Shown here: piece by piece, positions 17,643 to 26,353 of the stretch
Layout of the letters: each line of letters opens with the position of its first letter
Position numbering within the stretch: position 1 is the stretch's first letter
DNA from: Rhodococcus spelaei
Lineage (GTDB): Bacteria > Actinomycetota > Actinomycetes > Mycobacteriales > Mycobacteriaceae
Direction: 5' to 3'
Assembly (NCBI RefSeq): GCF_006704125.1
Contig: NZ_VIGH01000009.1
Coordinates: forward strand, 62,001 to 126,000
DNA: 64,000 nucleotides
Position numbers and translations under genes: made by a program
The notes under the pieces: generated by a model
The model's input: the letters and a program-made list of their open reading frames with translations, nothing else
Told to the model about the DNA's origin: nothing
Databases searched by the model: none

Positions 17643-19958
17643 ATGTCGTCCGTGGCGCACGAGCGGATAGTAGGAAACCTCCCCCACGAACTCACCAGTT
17701 TCGTCGGCCGTCGCCACGAGATCGAGGGGGTCCGCGGACTGCTGTCCGACTTCCGCATCGTCACGGTGACGGGAATCGGGGGCGTCGGCAAGACTCGGCT
17801 GGCCCTGCGGGTCGGTGAGGGCTCGCGGCGGACCTACCCCGACGGAGTGTGGTTGGTCGAGCTCGGTGACCTACGCGAACCCAACCTGCTGGCGCAGACG
17901 GTCGCGACGGCGCTCGGGCTTCGGGAGCGACTGGCATACACCCCGCTCGACCTGCTCATCGACTTCCTGACCGACCGGCGTCTGCTGCTCGTCCTGGACA
18001 ACTGCGAGCACCTGGTGGACGCGGTCGCCGAGTTCGTGACAGCACTGCTACGCGCCTGTCCCGAATTGCGGATACTGGCAACCAGCCGGGAGTCCCTGGG
18101 AGTCAGCGGCGAGGCGACCCTTCGCGTGCCGCCGATGACGGTCCCGGATTCGGACCGACCGACGTCGACCAACGGCCTGTCCCGGTACGAGGCGGTCAAC
18201 CTGTTCACTGAACGGGCACGTGCCGTCCTGCCGGAGTTCAGTCTCACCGAGGACAACCAGCTCACCGTCGCGGAGATCTGCCAGCGGCTCGAGGGTCTGC
18301 CGTTGCTGATCGAGCTCGCCGCGGCCAGGTTGCGCGTGCTGTCCCCGCAGCAGATCCTGCACCGGCTCACGAATCGGTTCCAGCTGCTGACCGTGGTGCA
18401 TCGCGGCGTACCGCCGCGGCACCAGACGTTGCGGTGGTGTGTCGACTGGAGCTACGAGTTGTGCACCTCCCAGGAGCAGAGATTGTGGCGTCGGCTCGCG
18501 GTGTTCGCGGGCGGCGTCGAGTTCGACGCCATCGAGGGGATCTGTGCGGGAGAACTGCAGTCGGGGGAGGTCTCCGAGGTCGTCGCGTCCCTGGTCGACA
18601 AGTCGATCCTGACCGTGGAGGAGGGCTCGGTTGACCGCTACCGGATGCTCGCGACCCTCCGCGAGTACGGGTTGGAGAAGCTGGCGGAGGCCGGTGAGGA
18701 GCCGATGCTCCGACGACGGCACCGCGACTGGTACGAGCGGCTGGCGGTGCAGGCGGGGGCCGAGTGGATCGGCCCTCGGCAGCTGGAGTGGATCGCCCGA
18801 CTCGACCACGTGCACGCAGACCTGCGCGAGGCATTGGAGTTCAGCACCACCGAGCCGGGTGAGACGGACGCCGCGCTGCGCATCATCACCGGCTCCTACC
18901 CCTTCTGGGTCCTGCGGGGGTTGTACAGCGAGGGGCGGTACTGGATCGAGCGGGCGACGGCAGGTGATGCCGGCCCGCCCACCTCGATCCGGACCACCGT
19001 GCTGTGCTCAGGCGCCATGCTCGCCATGATGCAGGGCGACCTCGGCGCGGGGGCGGCGCTGACCGATACCGCGCGGCAACTCGCGGAGTCCCTGGGCGAC
19101 GAATCCACGACCGCGTTCGTCGTCTCGGCCACCGGCTACCTCGCCACCTTCTCCGGCGAGTTCCCCCGTGCGACGGAGTGCTTCGAGTCGTGTCTCGAGG
19201 CACTCCGATCCGCGGGCGACCTCCTGCCCCGCGTCGGGACGCTGGCCGGGCTCGCGATGGCATCCGGGCTGAGTGGGGACCACCTGCGCGCGATCGCCTG
19301 CCACGAAGAGGTCATCGCGCTCACCGAGCCGCACGGCGAAGCCATGTACCGGTCTTACTCGTTGAGCATGCTGGCGTTGGCAGTCTGGGAGCAGGGCGAT
19401 CCCGGGCGCGCGACCCACCTTGTCGAGGAGTCGTTGCGGCTCACCCGACTGGTGGACGATCCGCTCGGGTCCGCCATGTGTCTGGAGATTCTGGGCTGGG
19501 TCGCGGCCGAGGCGGACGACGCGGAGCGCGCCGCGGTATTGATGGGCGCATCGGCCTCGGTAGGCGAGGCCGCAGGCAGTCCCTCGATCGTGGTCCGGGA
19601 CCTGTTCGGCCACCACGAGCGACTGGTGCAACGGTCCACCCAGGCCCTCGGCCGGCGATCGTTCGACGCCGCCTTCGAGCGCGGGCGCGACCTCGCCGTC
19701 GACGAGGCGGTCGCCTACGCGCTGCGCGACACGTCACCCACCAAGCCGAGGGCGCACAGAACCGGGGTGGACCTCACCCGGAGGGAACGGCAGATCGCCG
19801 AGCTCGTCGCGCAGGGACTGACCAACAAGGCGATCGCCGAGCAGTTGGTGATCTCTCAGCGCACCGCCGAGGGGCACGTGGAGAAGGTCCGCGCGAAGCT
19901 GAGCTTCACCACTCGGGCGCAGATCGCGGCGTGGGTCGTCGCCCAGAACGCGGTCTGA
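17643..19958 (+). CDS. STAND-type LuxR regulator, copy 2
   Basis: Paralogue of the gene at 14474, 771 residues, with the same order of parts: P-loop (GIGGVGKTR, about residues 44-52), LLLVLDNCEHL, helical TPR-like repeats, and a C-terminal LuxR helix-turn-helix (LTRRERQIAELVAQGLTNKAIAEQLVISQRTAEGHVEKV). I chose the ATG at 17643 because the sequence from there matches the start of copy 1 (GNLPHELTSFVGR against GNLPQDLTSFVGR). An open extension upstream lacks this support. The two copies differ enough to suggest different inputs. Confidence 0.87.
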   Translation: MSSVAHERIVGNLPHELTSFVGRRHEIEGVRGLLSDFRIVTVTGIGGVGKTRLALRVGEGSRRTYPDGVWLVELGDLREPNLLAQTVATALGLRERLAYTPLDLLIDFLTDRRLLLVLDNCEHLVDAVAEFVTALLRACPELRILATSRESLGVSGEATLRVPPMTVPDSDRPTSTNGLSRYEAVNLFTERARAVLPEFSLTEDNQLTVAEICQRLEGLPLLIELAAARLRVLSPQQILHRLTNRFQLLTVVHRGVPPRHQTLRWCVDWSYELCTSQEQRLWRRLAVFAGGVEFDAIEGICAGELQSGEVSEVVASLVDKSILTVEEGSVDRYRMLATLREYGLEKLAEAGEEPMLRRRHRDWYERLAVQAGAEWIGPRQLEWIARLDHVHADLREALEFSTTEPGETDAALRIITGSYPFWVLRGLYSEGRYWIERATAGDAGPPTSIRTTVLCSGAMLAMMQGDLGAGAALTDTARQLAESLGDESTTAFVVSATGYLATFSGEFPRATECFESCLEALRSAGDLLPRVGTLAGLAMASGLSGDHLRAIACHEEVIALTEPHGEAMYRSYSLSMLALAVWEQGDPGRATHLVEESLRLTRLVDDPLGSAMCLEILGWVAAEADDAERAAVLMGASASVGEAAGSPSIVVRDLFGHHERLVQRSTQALGRRSFDAAFERGRDLAVDEAVAYALRDTSPTKPRAHRTGVDLTRRERQIAELVAQGLTNKAIAEQLVISQRTAEGHVEKVRAKLSFTTRAQIAAWVVAQNAV

Positions 19959-20021
19959 GACCGGATCGGTTGCGCGACATGCGTCACAGCAGGGAACACC
20001 ACGTTCGGTGGGCCGGTTGAC

Positions 20022-20037
20022 ATACCCCAGGGGGTAT
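20022..20037. promoter_or_regulatory. CsoR/CstR-family operator upstream of the CoADR-rhodanese gene
   Basis: ATACCCC-AG-GGGGTAT is an exact inverted repeat of the type bound by CsoR/RcnR/CstR-family repressors. It overlaps a probable promoter, with TTGACA at 20018-20023 immediately before it. It sits 27 bases upstream of the CoA-disulfide reductase/rhodanese start. A near-identical site precedes the CstR-like gene at 22312, so both are probably controlled by that protein. Confidence 0.85.
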
Positions 20038-20064
20038 AGTTTCGCCGAAACGGAGGGAGCCGAC

Positions 20065-21702
20065 GTGAAGGTCGTCATCGTGGGAGGGGTCGCGGGCGGG
20101 ATGTCCGCCGCGACCAGGTTGCGCCGACTGGACGAAACCGCGCACATCGTGGTCTTCGAGCGGGGCGGTCACGTCTCGTTCGCGAACTGTGGTCTGCCGT
20201 ACTACGCGGGCGGGGTGATCGAGGACCGGGACGCGCTGCTGCTGCAGACGCCGGAGAGCCTCGCCGCCCGGTTCGGGCTGGACGTGCGTGTCCGCACCGA
20301 GGTGACCGCGATCGATCCCGTGGCCCGTACCGTCACCGCCCGCGACGTGCGAACCGGTGCCGAGTTCACCGAGCCGTACGACTCCCTGGTCCTGAGTCCC
20401 GGCGCCAGTCCGATCGTCCCCGACATCGAGGGTGTCGAGCGCGCCCTGGTGCTGCGCGACGTCGACGACGTGGACCGCCTCGTCGCCGCGGTGGGGGACT
20501 CGGCGACCTCGGCCGTCATCGTCGGCGCCGGGTTCATCGGCGTCGAGCTCGCCGAGAACCTGCGCCGCCGCAACCTCGACGTCTCGGTTGTCGAACTCGC
20601 CGACCAGGTGCTCGCCCCGCTCGACCCCGAGATGGCCGCGCCCGTCGCGGACGAGCTGCGAGCCAACGGGGTTCGGCTCGAGCTCGGCACCCAGGTCACC
20701 TCGATCGGCGCCGCGGACGTCACCCTCGCCGACGGCCGGGTCCTGCCCGCCGACGTCGTCGTGATGGCGATCGGGGTGCGACCCGAAGCCGGGCTCGCGG
20801 TCGCGGCGGGCATCGCGACCGGCCCGCGTGGTGGCATCGCCGTCGACGACCGGATGCGTACCTCCGCGGAGCACGTCTACGCGGTCGGAGACGCGGTGGA
20901 GAAGATCGACGCGATCTCCGGTCAACCCGGTCTCGTCCCGCTGGCCAACCCTGCGAACCGGCAGGGCCGGCTCGTCGCCGATGTCATCGCCGGACTGCCG
21001 GTGCGCCCGCGCCGCGTCGTCGGCACCGCGATCGTCGGCGTGTTCTCACTGATGGCGGCGGCGGTCGGCTGGAACGAGAAGCGCCTGCGCGCGGCAGGTC
21101 GGCCGTACCGGGCGATCCACACCCACCCGCAGTCGCACGCCGGGTACTACCCGGGCGCGGAGGGGATGTCGCTCAAGCTGCTGGTCGATCCGGAGACCGA
21201 CGCGATCCTCGGCGCCCAGGGCGTCGGCGGTGACGGCGTCGACAAGCGGATCGACGTGATCGCGACCGCGATGGTCGGCGGCATCGCGGCCTCCGAACTG
21301 GCGGACCTCGAACTGGCCTACGCGCCGCAGTTCGGTTCCGCGAAGGACCCGGTGAACATGCTCGGCTACATCGCAGACAACCTGCGCGTGGGCACGGCCG
21401 CGACGGTGCAGTGGCACGAACTGCCCGACCTGCTCGCGGCGGGCGTGGTGCTCGTGGACGTCCGCACGCCGGACGAGTTCGCCGCCGGGTCCATCCCCGG
21501 CGCGGTGAACGTCGAGCTCGACGAGCTGCGGTCCCGGCTGCACGAGCTGCCGGACGGGGAGCTTGTGGTGCACTGCCAGGTCGGCCAGCGCGGGCATACC
21601 GCGGCCCGGCTGCTGGGTCAGCTCGGCCGGTCGGTCCGCAACCTCGACGGCGGGTACCGCACCTGGCAGTCGGCGCAGGTGCGGGTCGGTGAACCGGTGT
21701 AG
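20065..21702 (+). CDS. CoA-disulfide reductase / rhodanese fusion (CoADR-Rhd)
   Basis: FAD- and NAD(P)H-dependent oxidoreductase of 545 residues with a C-terminal rhodanese domain. The FAD-binding start is VVIVGGVAGGMSAATRLRR; the redox Cys42 lies in SFANCGLPYY, the hallmark of CoA-disulfide reductases; a second dinucleotide fold is AVIVGAGFIGVELAENL. The rhodanese domain (about residues 450-540) carries its active-site Cys504 in VVHCQVGQRGH. Such fusions reduce CoA persulfides or polysulfides. GTG start with GGAGGG seven bases upstream. The operator just upstream and the nearby CstR-like sensor indicate a persulfide-stress role. Confidence 0.9.
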   Translation: MKVVIVGGVAGGMSAATRLRRLDETAHIVVFERGGHVSFANCGLPYYAGGVIEDRDALLLQTPESLAARFGLDVRVRTEVTAIDPVARTVTARDVRTGAEFTEPYDSLVLSPGASPIVPDIEGVERALVLRDVDDVDRLVAAVGDSATSAVIVGAGFIGVELAENLRRRNLDVSVVELADQVLAPLDPEMAAPVADELRANGVRLELGTQVTSIGAADVTLADGRVLPADVVVMAIGVRPEAGLAVAAGIATGPRGGIAVDDRMRTSAEHVYAVGDAVEKIDAISGQPGLVPLANPANRQGRLVADVIAGLPVRPRRVVGTAIVGVFSLMAAAVGWNEKRLRAAGRPYRAIHTHPQSHAGYYPGAEGMSLKLLVDPETDAILGAQGVGGDGVDKRIDVIATAMVGGIAASELADLELAYAPQFGSAKDPVNMLGYIADNLRVGTAATVQWHELPDLLAAGVVLVDVRTPDEFAAGSIPGAVNVELDELRSRLHELPDGELVVHCQVGQRGHTAARLLGQLGRSVRNLDGGYRTWQSAQVRVGEPV

Positions 21703-21709
21703 TGGCCGG

Positions 21710-22135
21710 TCAGGCGTCCGTGTCGGGAGTGTCGGGCTCCGCGGGTCCCTGGTCCGGGTTCTCGTCGAGCACGCCCACGGTCACCCCGTAGGGCAGGAAC
21801 CGCACGAGGCGACGCGGATCGGTGTTCGTCTTGTTGGCCCGCAGCGCGTCGAGTTCGCTCGCGTAGACCTGCTCGACGCGAGCGGCGCCCTGGTCGTCGA
21901 CGAGGTAGATCGCCCAGACCCCGTCGCCGGTGTCGCCGGTGGTCGCGGGCCGCGCCGCCGGCCATACCCGGTGGGTCGTGGCCTCACCCATGCCGCTGGT
22001 CCACACGGTGCCGAGGCCGGCCTCGCCGAGGAAGCCGCCGACCTTTCCGAGGGCGTCCCGGAGGCCGTCGCCCACCTCCCTGGCCACGCGGTCGAGATCC
22101 TCCGGGTCGAAGCCGAAGGGCCCGTTCTCGCTCAT
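21710..22135 (-). CDS. Conserved hypothetical protein
   Basis: Protein of 141 residues that I do not recognise. The first 40 residues form a charged amphipathic helix (FDPEDLDRVAREVGDGLRDALGKVGGFL). The middle holds a beta-rich segment (GVWAIYLVDDQGAARVEQVYASELDALRANKTN), and the last 20 residues are acidic and proline-rich. AGGAG lies before the ATG. It is divergent from the CstR-like gene and convergent with the CoADR-rhodanese gene, a position resembling that of Rv0966c beside csoR in M. tuberculosis, but I do not claim homology. Confidence 0.6.
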   Translation of the reverse strand: MSENGPFGFDPEDLDRVAREVGDGLRDALGKVGGFLGEAGLGTVWTSGMGEATTHRVWPAARPATTGDTGDGVWAIYLVDDQGAARVEQVYASELDALRANKTNTDPRRLVRFLPYGVTVGVLDENPDQGPAEPDTPDTDA

Positions 22136-22243
22136 GATGTCTCCTGCGTCGTGTCGGATGGTGGTCGGGGTGGACGTGGTCGAACTGGCCTTGCCTCCAG
22201 TGTGGCCGCGGTTCGGTACCGGCGCCAGGAGTGGACTCGCAAG

Positions 22244-22259
22244 ATACCCCACGGGGTAC
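22244..22259. promoter_or_regulatory. CsoR/CstR-family operator upstream of the sensor gene
   Basis: ATACCCC-AC-GGGGTAC is an inverted repeat matching the site at 20022 with one outer mismatch. It lies in the divergent gap between the hypothetical gene at 22135 and the CstR-like gene at 22312, consistent with autoregulation and possible joint control of both genes. Confidence 0.8.
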
Positions 22260-22284
22260 CCTGAATTCGGGTCATTCGACGTGA

Positions 22285-22581
<297 letters not shown>

Positions 22582-22586
22582 CGGGA

Positions 22587-23180
22587 ATGGACGCGAGCGC
22601 CTGGGACGACCGGTACCGCGACCGGCCCGATCCGTGGGGGTCCGAACCCGCCGAGACCATCCGCGAGCGGCTGGTCGACGCGACGCCCGGCCGGGCCGTG
22701 GACCTGGCCTGCGGTGACGGCAGGCACGCCCGATGGCTCGACCGCGCCGGCTGGACCGTCACCGCCGTCGACTACTCGGCGGTCGCCATCGAGCAGGCCC
22801 GCGGGCGCGATCTTCAGCGGCAGATCGACTGGCAGGTCGGCGACGTCACCGCCTGGTCGCCGGACGGTCCGGTGGACCTGGTGCTGCTGAGCTTCCTGCA
22901 CCTGCCGATCGAGGAACTGCAGGCCCAGATCGCCCGCGCGGCAGGCTGGCTCGCGCCCGGCGGCCGGCTGCTCTATCTGGGACACTCACTGGAGAACTTT
23001 CACCGTGGGGTCGGCGGCCCGCCGGATCCCGCGATCCTGCCCACCATCGCCGACCTTGCCGGGGCGGCGACGGGGCTGCGGGTCGACGCTCTCGAGCACG
23101 TGTGCCGGCCCGTCGACGGCGGCACTGCCGTCGACATCCTGCTCGACGCCGGGCCGTGGGAAATCGACCCGCACCGGTAA
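22587..23180 (+). CDS. Class I SAM-dependent methyltransferase
   Basis: Methyltransferase of 197 residues. Motif I is AVDLACGDGRHARWL, followed by the acidic residue of motif II (TAVDYSAVAIEQA) and motif IV (PVDLVLLSFLHLP). The WDDRYRDRPDPWGSEP start is typical of TehB/thiopurine-like small-molecule methyltransferases. An in-frame GTG at 22578 would overlap the CstR stop codon (GTGA), so coupling is likely whichever start is used. Its place directly behind the persulfide sensor makes thiol or chalcogen methylation a reasonable guess, not a demonstrated role. Confidence 0.8.
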   Translation: MDASAWDDRYRDRPDPWGSEPAETIRERLVDATPGRAVDLACGDGRHARWLDRAGWTVTAVDYSAVAIEQARGRDLQRQIDWQVGDVTAWSPDGPVDLVLLSFLHLPIEELQAQIARAAGWLAPGGRLLYLGHSLENFHRGVGGPPDPAILPTIADLAGAATGLRVDALEHVCRPVDGGTAVDILLDAGPWEIDPHR

Positions 23181-23211
23181 CCGCACCGAACGCGAAACGG
23201 GGACGCAGATC

Positions 23212-23601
23212 ATGGAACTCGGAATCACCACCGCACTGACCACAACCTTCGACGATGCGGTGGAACGTACCCGCGGAGCCCTGCAGCAGCAGGGCTTCGG
23301 TGTGCTCACCGAGATCGACATGCAGGCCACTCTGAAGGCGAAGCTCGACGAGGACATCGAGCGGTACCTGATTCTCGGCGCGTGCAACCCGCAACTCGCC
23401 CACCGCGCGGTCGGGCTGAACCGCCAGATCGGCCTGCTGCTGCCCTGCAACGTGGTGGTCCGGGCGGACGGCGACGAGGTGGTCGTGGAGGCGATGAACC
23501 CCCAGTTGATGGTCGAGGTGACCGACGACCCGGAGCTCGCGGTGGTCGCGGACGAGGCGGCGACGCGGCTGCGGACCGCGATCGAATCGCTCGCCGACTG
23601 A
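23212..23601 (+). CDS. DUF302-domain protein
   Basis: Cytoplasmic protein of 129 residues matching the DUF302 fold: FDDAVERTRGALQQQGFGVLTEIDMQATLKAKL near the start, then RYLILGACNPQLAHRAV and a beta hairpin IGLLLPCNVVVR. The function of the family is not established; members often accompany sulfur or metal stress genes. It is the last gene of the probable cstR-methyltransferase-DUF302 unit, 31 bases after the methyltransferase, and is followed by a hairpin. Confidence 0.82.
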   Translation: MELGITTALTTTFDDAVERTRGALQQQGFGVLTEIDMQATLKAKLDEDIERYLILGACNPQLAHRAVGLNRQIGLLLPCNVVVRADGDEVVVEAMNPQLMVEVTDDPELAVVADEAATRLRTAIESLAD

Positions 23602-23606
23602 AACAA

Positions 23607-23626
23607 CCCCGCGGTCCCCGGCGGGG
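23607..23626. terminator. Hairpin after the DUF302 gene
   Basis: CCCCGC at 23607-23612 pairs with GCGGGG at 23621-23626 around an 8-base loop, five bases after the DUF302 stop codon. No T-run follows. Probable terminator of the cstR operon. Confidence 0.5.
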
Positions 23627-23741
23627 CGTGGTGCGCGTGGGATCGTCGGCGTAGCAGTATGTAACCCGGCATCCTGCCGAACGATTCGCGTTCGGTCGGC
23701 GTGCGGTTTGCGAGCTGTTCGACACCGAATGGGGAACGTGC

Positions 23742-24872
23742 ATGTCCGTGGGAATTGGGATCCGGATCGGCAGTCTGGTGTCCACCCTCGTGGTGGCATC
23801 GAACGAGCCGGGCACTCCCGACCCGATCGTCATCGTCCGCGACACCGTGCTCTACCTGTGTTCGGACGGTGAGGCGGTGCTCGGCGGCGGGGACTCGAGC
23901 GAGGATTCGGAGTTCATCAGCACGCTGTCGGGATTCGTTGCGCGAGTGGGTGATCCTGAAGGCGTGGCGACCAGTGACGGTACCCGTTACCGGGCCGAGG
24001 ACGTGGTGGCCACCGCGATGCGGAGTCTGGTCCGTGAGTGCGAACCGCTGCCGACCTTCGGCGGCCGTGACGGCGGTGCACCCAAGGTGGTGGCCACGCA
24101 TCCGTCGGCCTGGGACTCGGAGACGGTGTCGGAGCTGCGCAATTCGCTGAACTACTCCGGGCTCTCCGAGGTGTCGCTGGTCTCGGATGCCGAGGCGGCC
24201 TGCGCCTGGTTCGAGTCGGAGGTGGCCGAACAACCGGGTCAGTTGATCGGCAGCTACCACGTCGACGACGCCGGAGCGACGGTCACCCTGGTGCGCTCGG
24301 GCGTCTCCAGCGGGAGGTCGTTCCGGTTCGCCGCCGGACGCGGGTCCTCGCCGACGGCGCAGTTGTCCAGTGCGCTCGGCGCATTCGGGTGGCTGCCGTC
24401 GAACCTCGACGCAGTGGTGGTGACCGCGGACGGACTGGTCGCCCGGGATGCCGCCGCGCTGCGAGGTGTGGCGAACGCCCTCGCCGAGAAGTTCGGTGTG
24501 CACTGTGTGGTCGGACCGGGTCCGGAGCAGGCCGCAGCGCTCGGCGCGGCAATTCTCGCCGCGGGCTTCCGGACCGCGACTCACGTCAACAAGCCGATCG
24601 GGTTGCCGCCGTCCTACGACGTCACCGAGGTGCTCACCGCGATCGGGCGGATCCGGCCGGTTCCCGGTGCGGCGGCGGGGGCCGCGACCGAGTCTGTCAG
24701 CGCGGGTTCGACTCTCGTGACCGCGACACCCGACGACACCGAGTCCGTCGTGGAGGGTGAGGCGGTCGCGGTGCCGGCCGGGCACCGGCTGCGTAACGTG
24801 CTCGTCGCGCTGGCCGCCGTCGCGGCTTTGCTGGTCCTTATCGGTGTCGGGGCCGCGTTCCTGCTGCTCTGA
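23742..24872 (+). CDS. Membrane-anchored Hsp70/actin-like (ASKHA) protein
   Basis: Protein of 376 residues. The N terminus (GIRIGSLVSTLVVAS) and later segments (VVATHPSAWDSETVSELRNSL, SDAEAACAWFE) look like a reduced Hsp70-type ATPase fold. There is no substrate-binding domain. A proline/alanine-rich linker leads to one C-terminal membrane helix (LRNVLVALAAVAALLVLIGVGAAFLLL), placing the ATPase-like domain in the cytosol. Similar proteins occur in mycobacteria and nocardiae (I recall the name DUF7159), without an assigned function. GGGGAA precedes the ATG. Confidence 0.65.
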   Translation: MSVGIGIRIGSLVSTLVVASNEPGTPDPIVIVRDTVLYLCSDGEAVLGGGDSSEDSEFISTLSGFVARVGDPEGVATSDGTRYRAEDVVATAMRSLVRECEPLPTFGGRDGGAPKVVATHPSAWDSETVSELRNSLNYSGLSEVSLVSDAEAACAWFESEVAEQPGQLIGSYHVDDAGATVTLVRSGVSSGRSFRFAAGRGSSPTAQLSSALGAFGWLPSNLDAVVVTADGLVARDAAALRGVANALAEKFGVHCVVGPGPEQAAALGAAILAAGFRTATHVNKPIGLPPSYDVTEVLTAIGRIRPVPGAAAGAATESVSAGSTLVTATPDDTESVVEGEAVAVPAGHRLRNVLVALAAVAALLVLIGVGAAFLLL

Positions 24873-24936
24873 CGGCGCCGACCCTCACCTTCCCGCGATC
24901 GGATCGCCGCCGGGAGGCGCGCCGCGGTTGCCCGGC

Positions 24937-24953
24937 CACAAAGATTGATTGTG
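24937..24953. promoter_or_regulatory. Inverted repeat upstream of the LysR gene
   Basis: CACAA at 24937-24941 mirrors TTGTG at 24949-24953 around seven bases, 20 bases before the LysR start codon. The spacing and dyad resemble a LysR-type autoregulatory site (T-N11-A). Confidence 0.4.
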
Positions 24954-24972
24954 ACGCGGCTAGGCTGGGGGC

Positions 24973-25860
24973 ATGCCGATCTCGCCCCGCGTCCCCGAGC
25001 TCGCCGCCCTCGACGTGCTGGTCTCCGTCGCGCGGCTGGGCAGCATGGGCGCCGCCGGTCGCGAGCACGGACTCAGTCAGCAGGCGATCAGCGCCCGCGT
25101 GCGGTCCGCTGAACGTCAACTCGGCATCAAGGTGTTCGACCGCGCCACCACCGGCGTGACGCCGACCTACGAGGGCGGGCTCGTACTCGAATGGGCGGCC
25201 GGAACACTCACCGCGGCAGAGCATCTCGCGTCGGGAATCTCGGCGCTGCGAGGCGAGCGCGAGGCGAACCTCACGGTCGCGGCCAGCATGACCATCGCCG
25301 AGTACCTGGTCCCCGGCTGGACCGTCACCATGCGCCGCAAGCACCCGACCGTGGTCACGTCGGTTCGCCTGCTCAACTCCACCGACGTCGCCGCGCAGGT
25401 GCTCGCAGGAGACGCGGAACTCGGCTTCGTCGAGGGGCCGGAGGTGCCCGCCGGACTCGACGCGCGCGAGGTCGCCCGCGACGAACTGGTCGTGATCGTG
25501 CCGCCCGGCCACCCGTGGTCGCGGTCCGGTCCGATCGCCCCCGCCGAGCTCGCCCGAACCCCGTTGATCCAGCGTGAGTTCGGCTCCGGCACCAGGACCA
25601 CGCTCGAGCAGGCCGTGCCCGGTTGCGTGGCGCCGCTGCTCGAGCTCACCTCCTGCACAGCGGTCAAGGCCGCGGTGGTCGCGGGCAACGCCCCCGCGGT
25701 GGTGTCCTCGCTGGCGGTGGCCGCGGACCTCGTCGACGGCCGCCTGGTGGCCGTCGAACTGCAGGGGCTGCGACTGCCACGTCGGCTGTTGGCGGTGTGG
25801 GAACGTGACCGCGGATTGCGTGGCTCGGCCCGCGAGTTCCTGGACATCGCCGCGGGGTGA
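24973..25860 (+). CDS. LysR-family transcriptional regulator
   Basis: LysR-type regulator of 295 residues. The winged helix-turn-helix is at residues about 8-65 (LAALDVLVSVARLGSMGAAGREHGLSQQAIS..ERQLGIKVFDR). The rest is a two-lobed effector domain, starting at NLTVAASMTIAEYLVPGW. No divergent partner gene lies nearby; the upstream neighbour is on the same strand and ends 100 bases away, so its target is not evident. A small dyad upstream may be its own operator. I chose the first ATG; the DNA-binding domain begins at the expected distance from it. Confidence 0.88.
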   Translation: MPISPRVPELAALDVLVSVARLGSMGAAGREHGLSQQAISARVRSAERQLGIKVFDRATTGVTPTYEGGLVLEWAAGTLTAAEHLASGISALRGEREANLTVAASMTIAEYLVPGWTVTMRRKHPTVVTSVRLLNSTDVAAQVLAGDAELGFVEGPEVPAGLDAREVARDELVVIVPPGHPWSRSGPIAPAELARTPLIQREFGSGTRTTLEQAVPGCVAPLLELTSCTAVKAAVVAGNAPAVVSSLAVAADLVDGRLVAVELQGLRLPRRLLAVWERDRGLRGSAREFLDIAAG

Positions 25861-25950
25861 GCCGACGACACCGCGCTGTGTCGCGTGTCAGTCGTGCGGT
25901 CGGCCTGGGAATCAACCGTCGTCCCCGGAAATCAATGCGCGCGCAGAAAT

Positions 25951-26038
25951 GAAAAGGTACAGAACGCGCACTTTGTACAGAATGCACACTCTGTACAGAT
26001 TCGGCGGTTCGTACAGATTCCGCGAGTTGTACCTTTTC
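25951..26038. repeat. 18-bp-period GTAC array with 10-bp inverted ends
   Basis: GTAC recurs at 25957, 25975, 25993, 26011 and 26029, exactly 18 bases apart. Four of the five copies continue as GTACAGA, followed by 11 more variable bases. The array is bounded by GAAAAGGTAC (25951-25960) and its exact reverse complement GTACCTTTTC (26029-26038). It lies between the lysR and DUF167 genes. A 51-codon frame from the ATG at 25949 crosses it and would encode a six-residue repeat rich in Tyr, Arg and Leu, but it has no ribosome site. Function unknown; an operator array is the leading guess. Confidence 0.7.
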
Positions 26039-26113
26039 GATCTCGTGTGCGGAGGTGCTTCCGAGCGTGCCGGTGGGTCCTGCCGTCGACGACAGTCGGG
26101 TTGACTGTGGCGC

Positions 26114-26350
26114 ATGACCGGAACACGCGTCGTGGCCGCCCAGATCAAGCCGAACAGCAGGAAGGGCCCGCTCGTCGAGACCCTCGACGACGGCACTCTG
26201 CTGCTGTACGTGCGCGCGCCCGCGTCGGAGGGCAAGGCGAACAAGGCGGCCGAGGAACTGCTCGCCCGGCATTTCGGGGTGTCGAAGAGTTCCGTGCGGC
26301 TGACTTCCGGCTCAACCTCGCGCCACAAGCGCTTCGAGGTGCAGGATTGA
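26114..26350 (+). CDS. YggU/DUF167-family protein
   Basis: Small protein of 78 residues with the DUF167 signature: VRAPASEGKANKAAEELLARHFGVSKSSVRLTSG. The family is widespread and of unknown function. It starts 75 bases after the 18-bp array, so it is the most likely gene to be influenced by that element, and it ends three bases before the following methyltransferase gene, implying one transcript. Confidence 0.82.
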   Translation: MTGTRVVAAQIKPNSRKGPLVETLDDGTLLLYVRAPASEGKANKAAEELLARHFGVSKSSVRLTSGSTSRHKRFEVQD

Positions 26351-26353
26351 CAA

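Noticed and set aside
22244-22259. Copper (CsoR) operator
   Set aside because: The DNA site alone does not separate CsoR from CstR, but the adjacent repressor lacks the copper-binding histidine, so persulfide sensing is preferred.
25951-26038. CRISPR array
   Set aside because: Period is only 18 bases, repeats and spacers are not separable, and no cas gene is nearby.
25949-26104. Annotating the 51-codon frame through the 18-bp array as a gene
   Set aside because: No ribosome site, and all frames through an array with a period divisible by three look repetitive; kept only as a finding.
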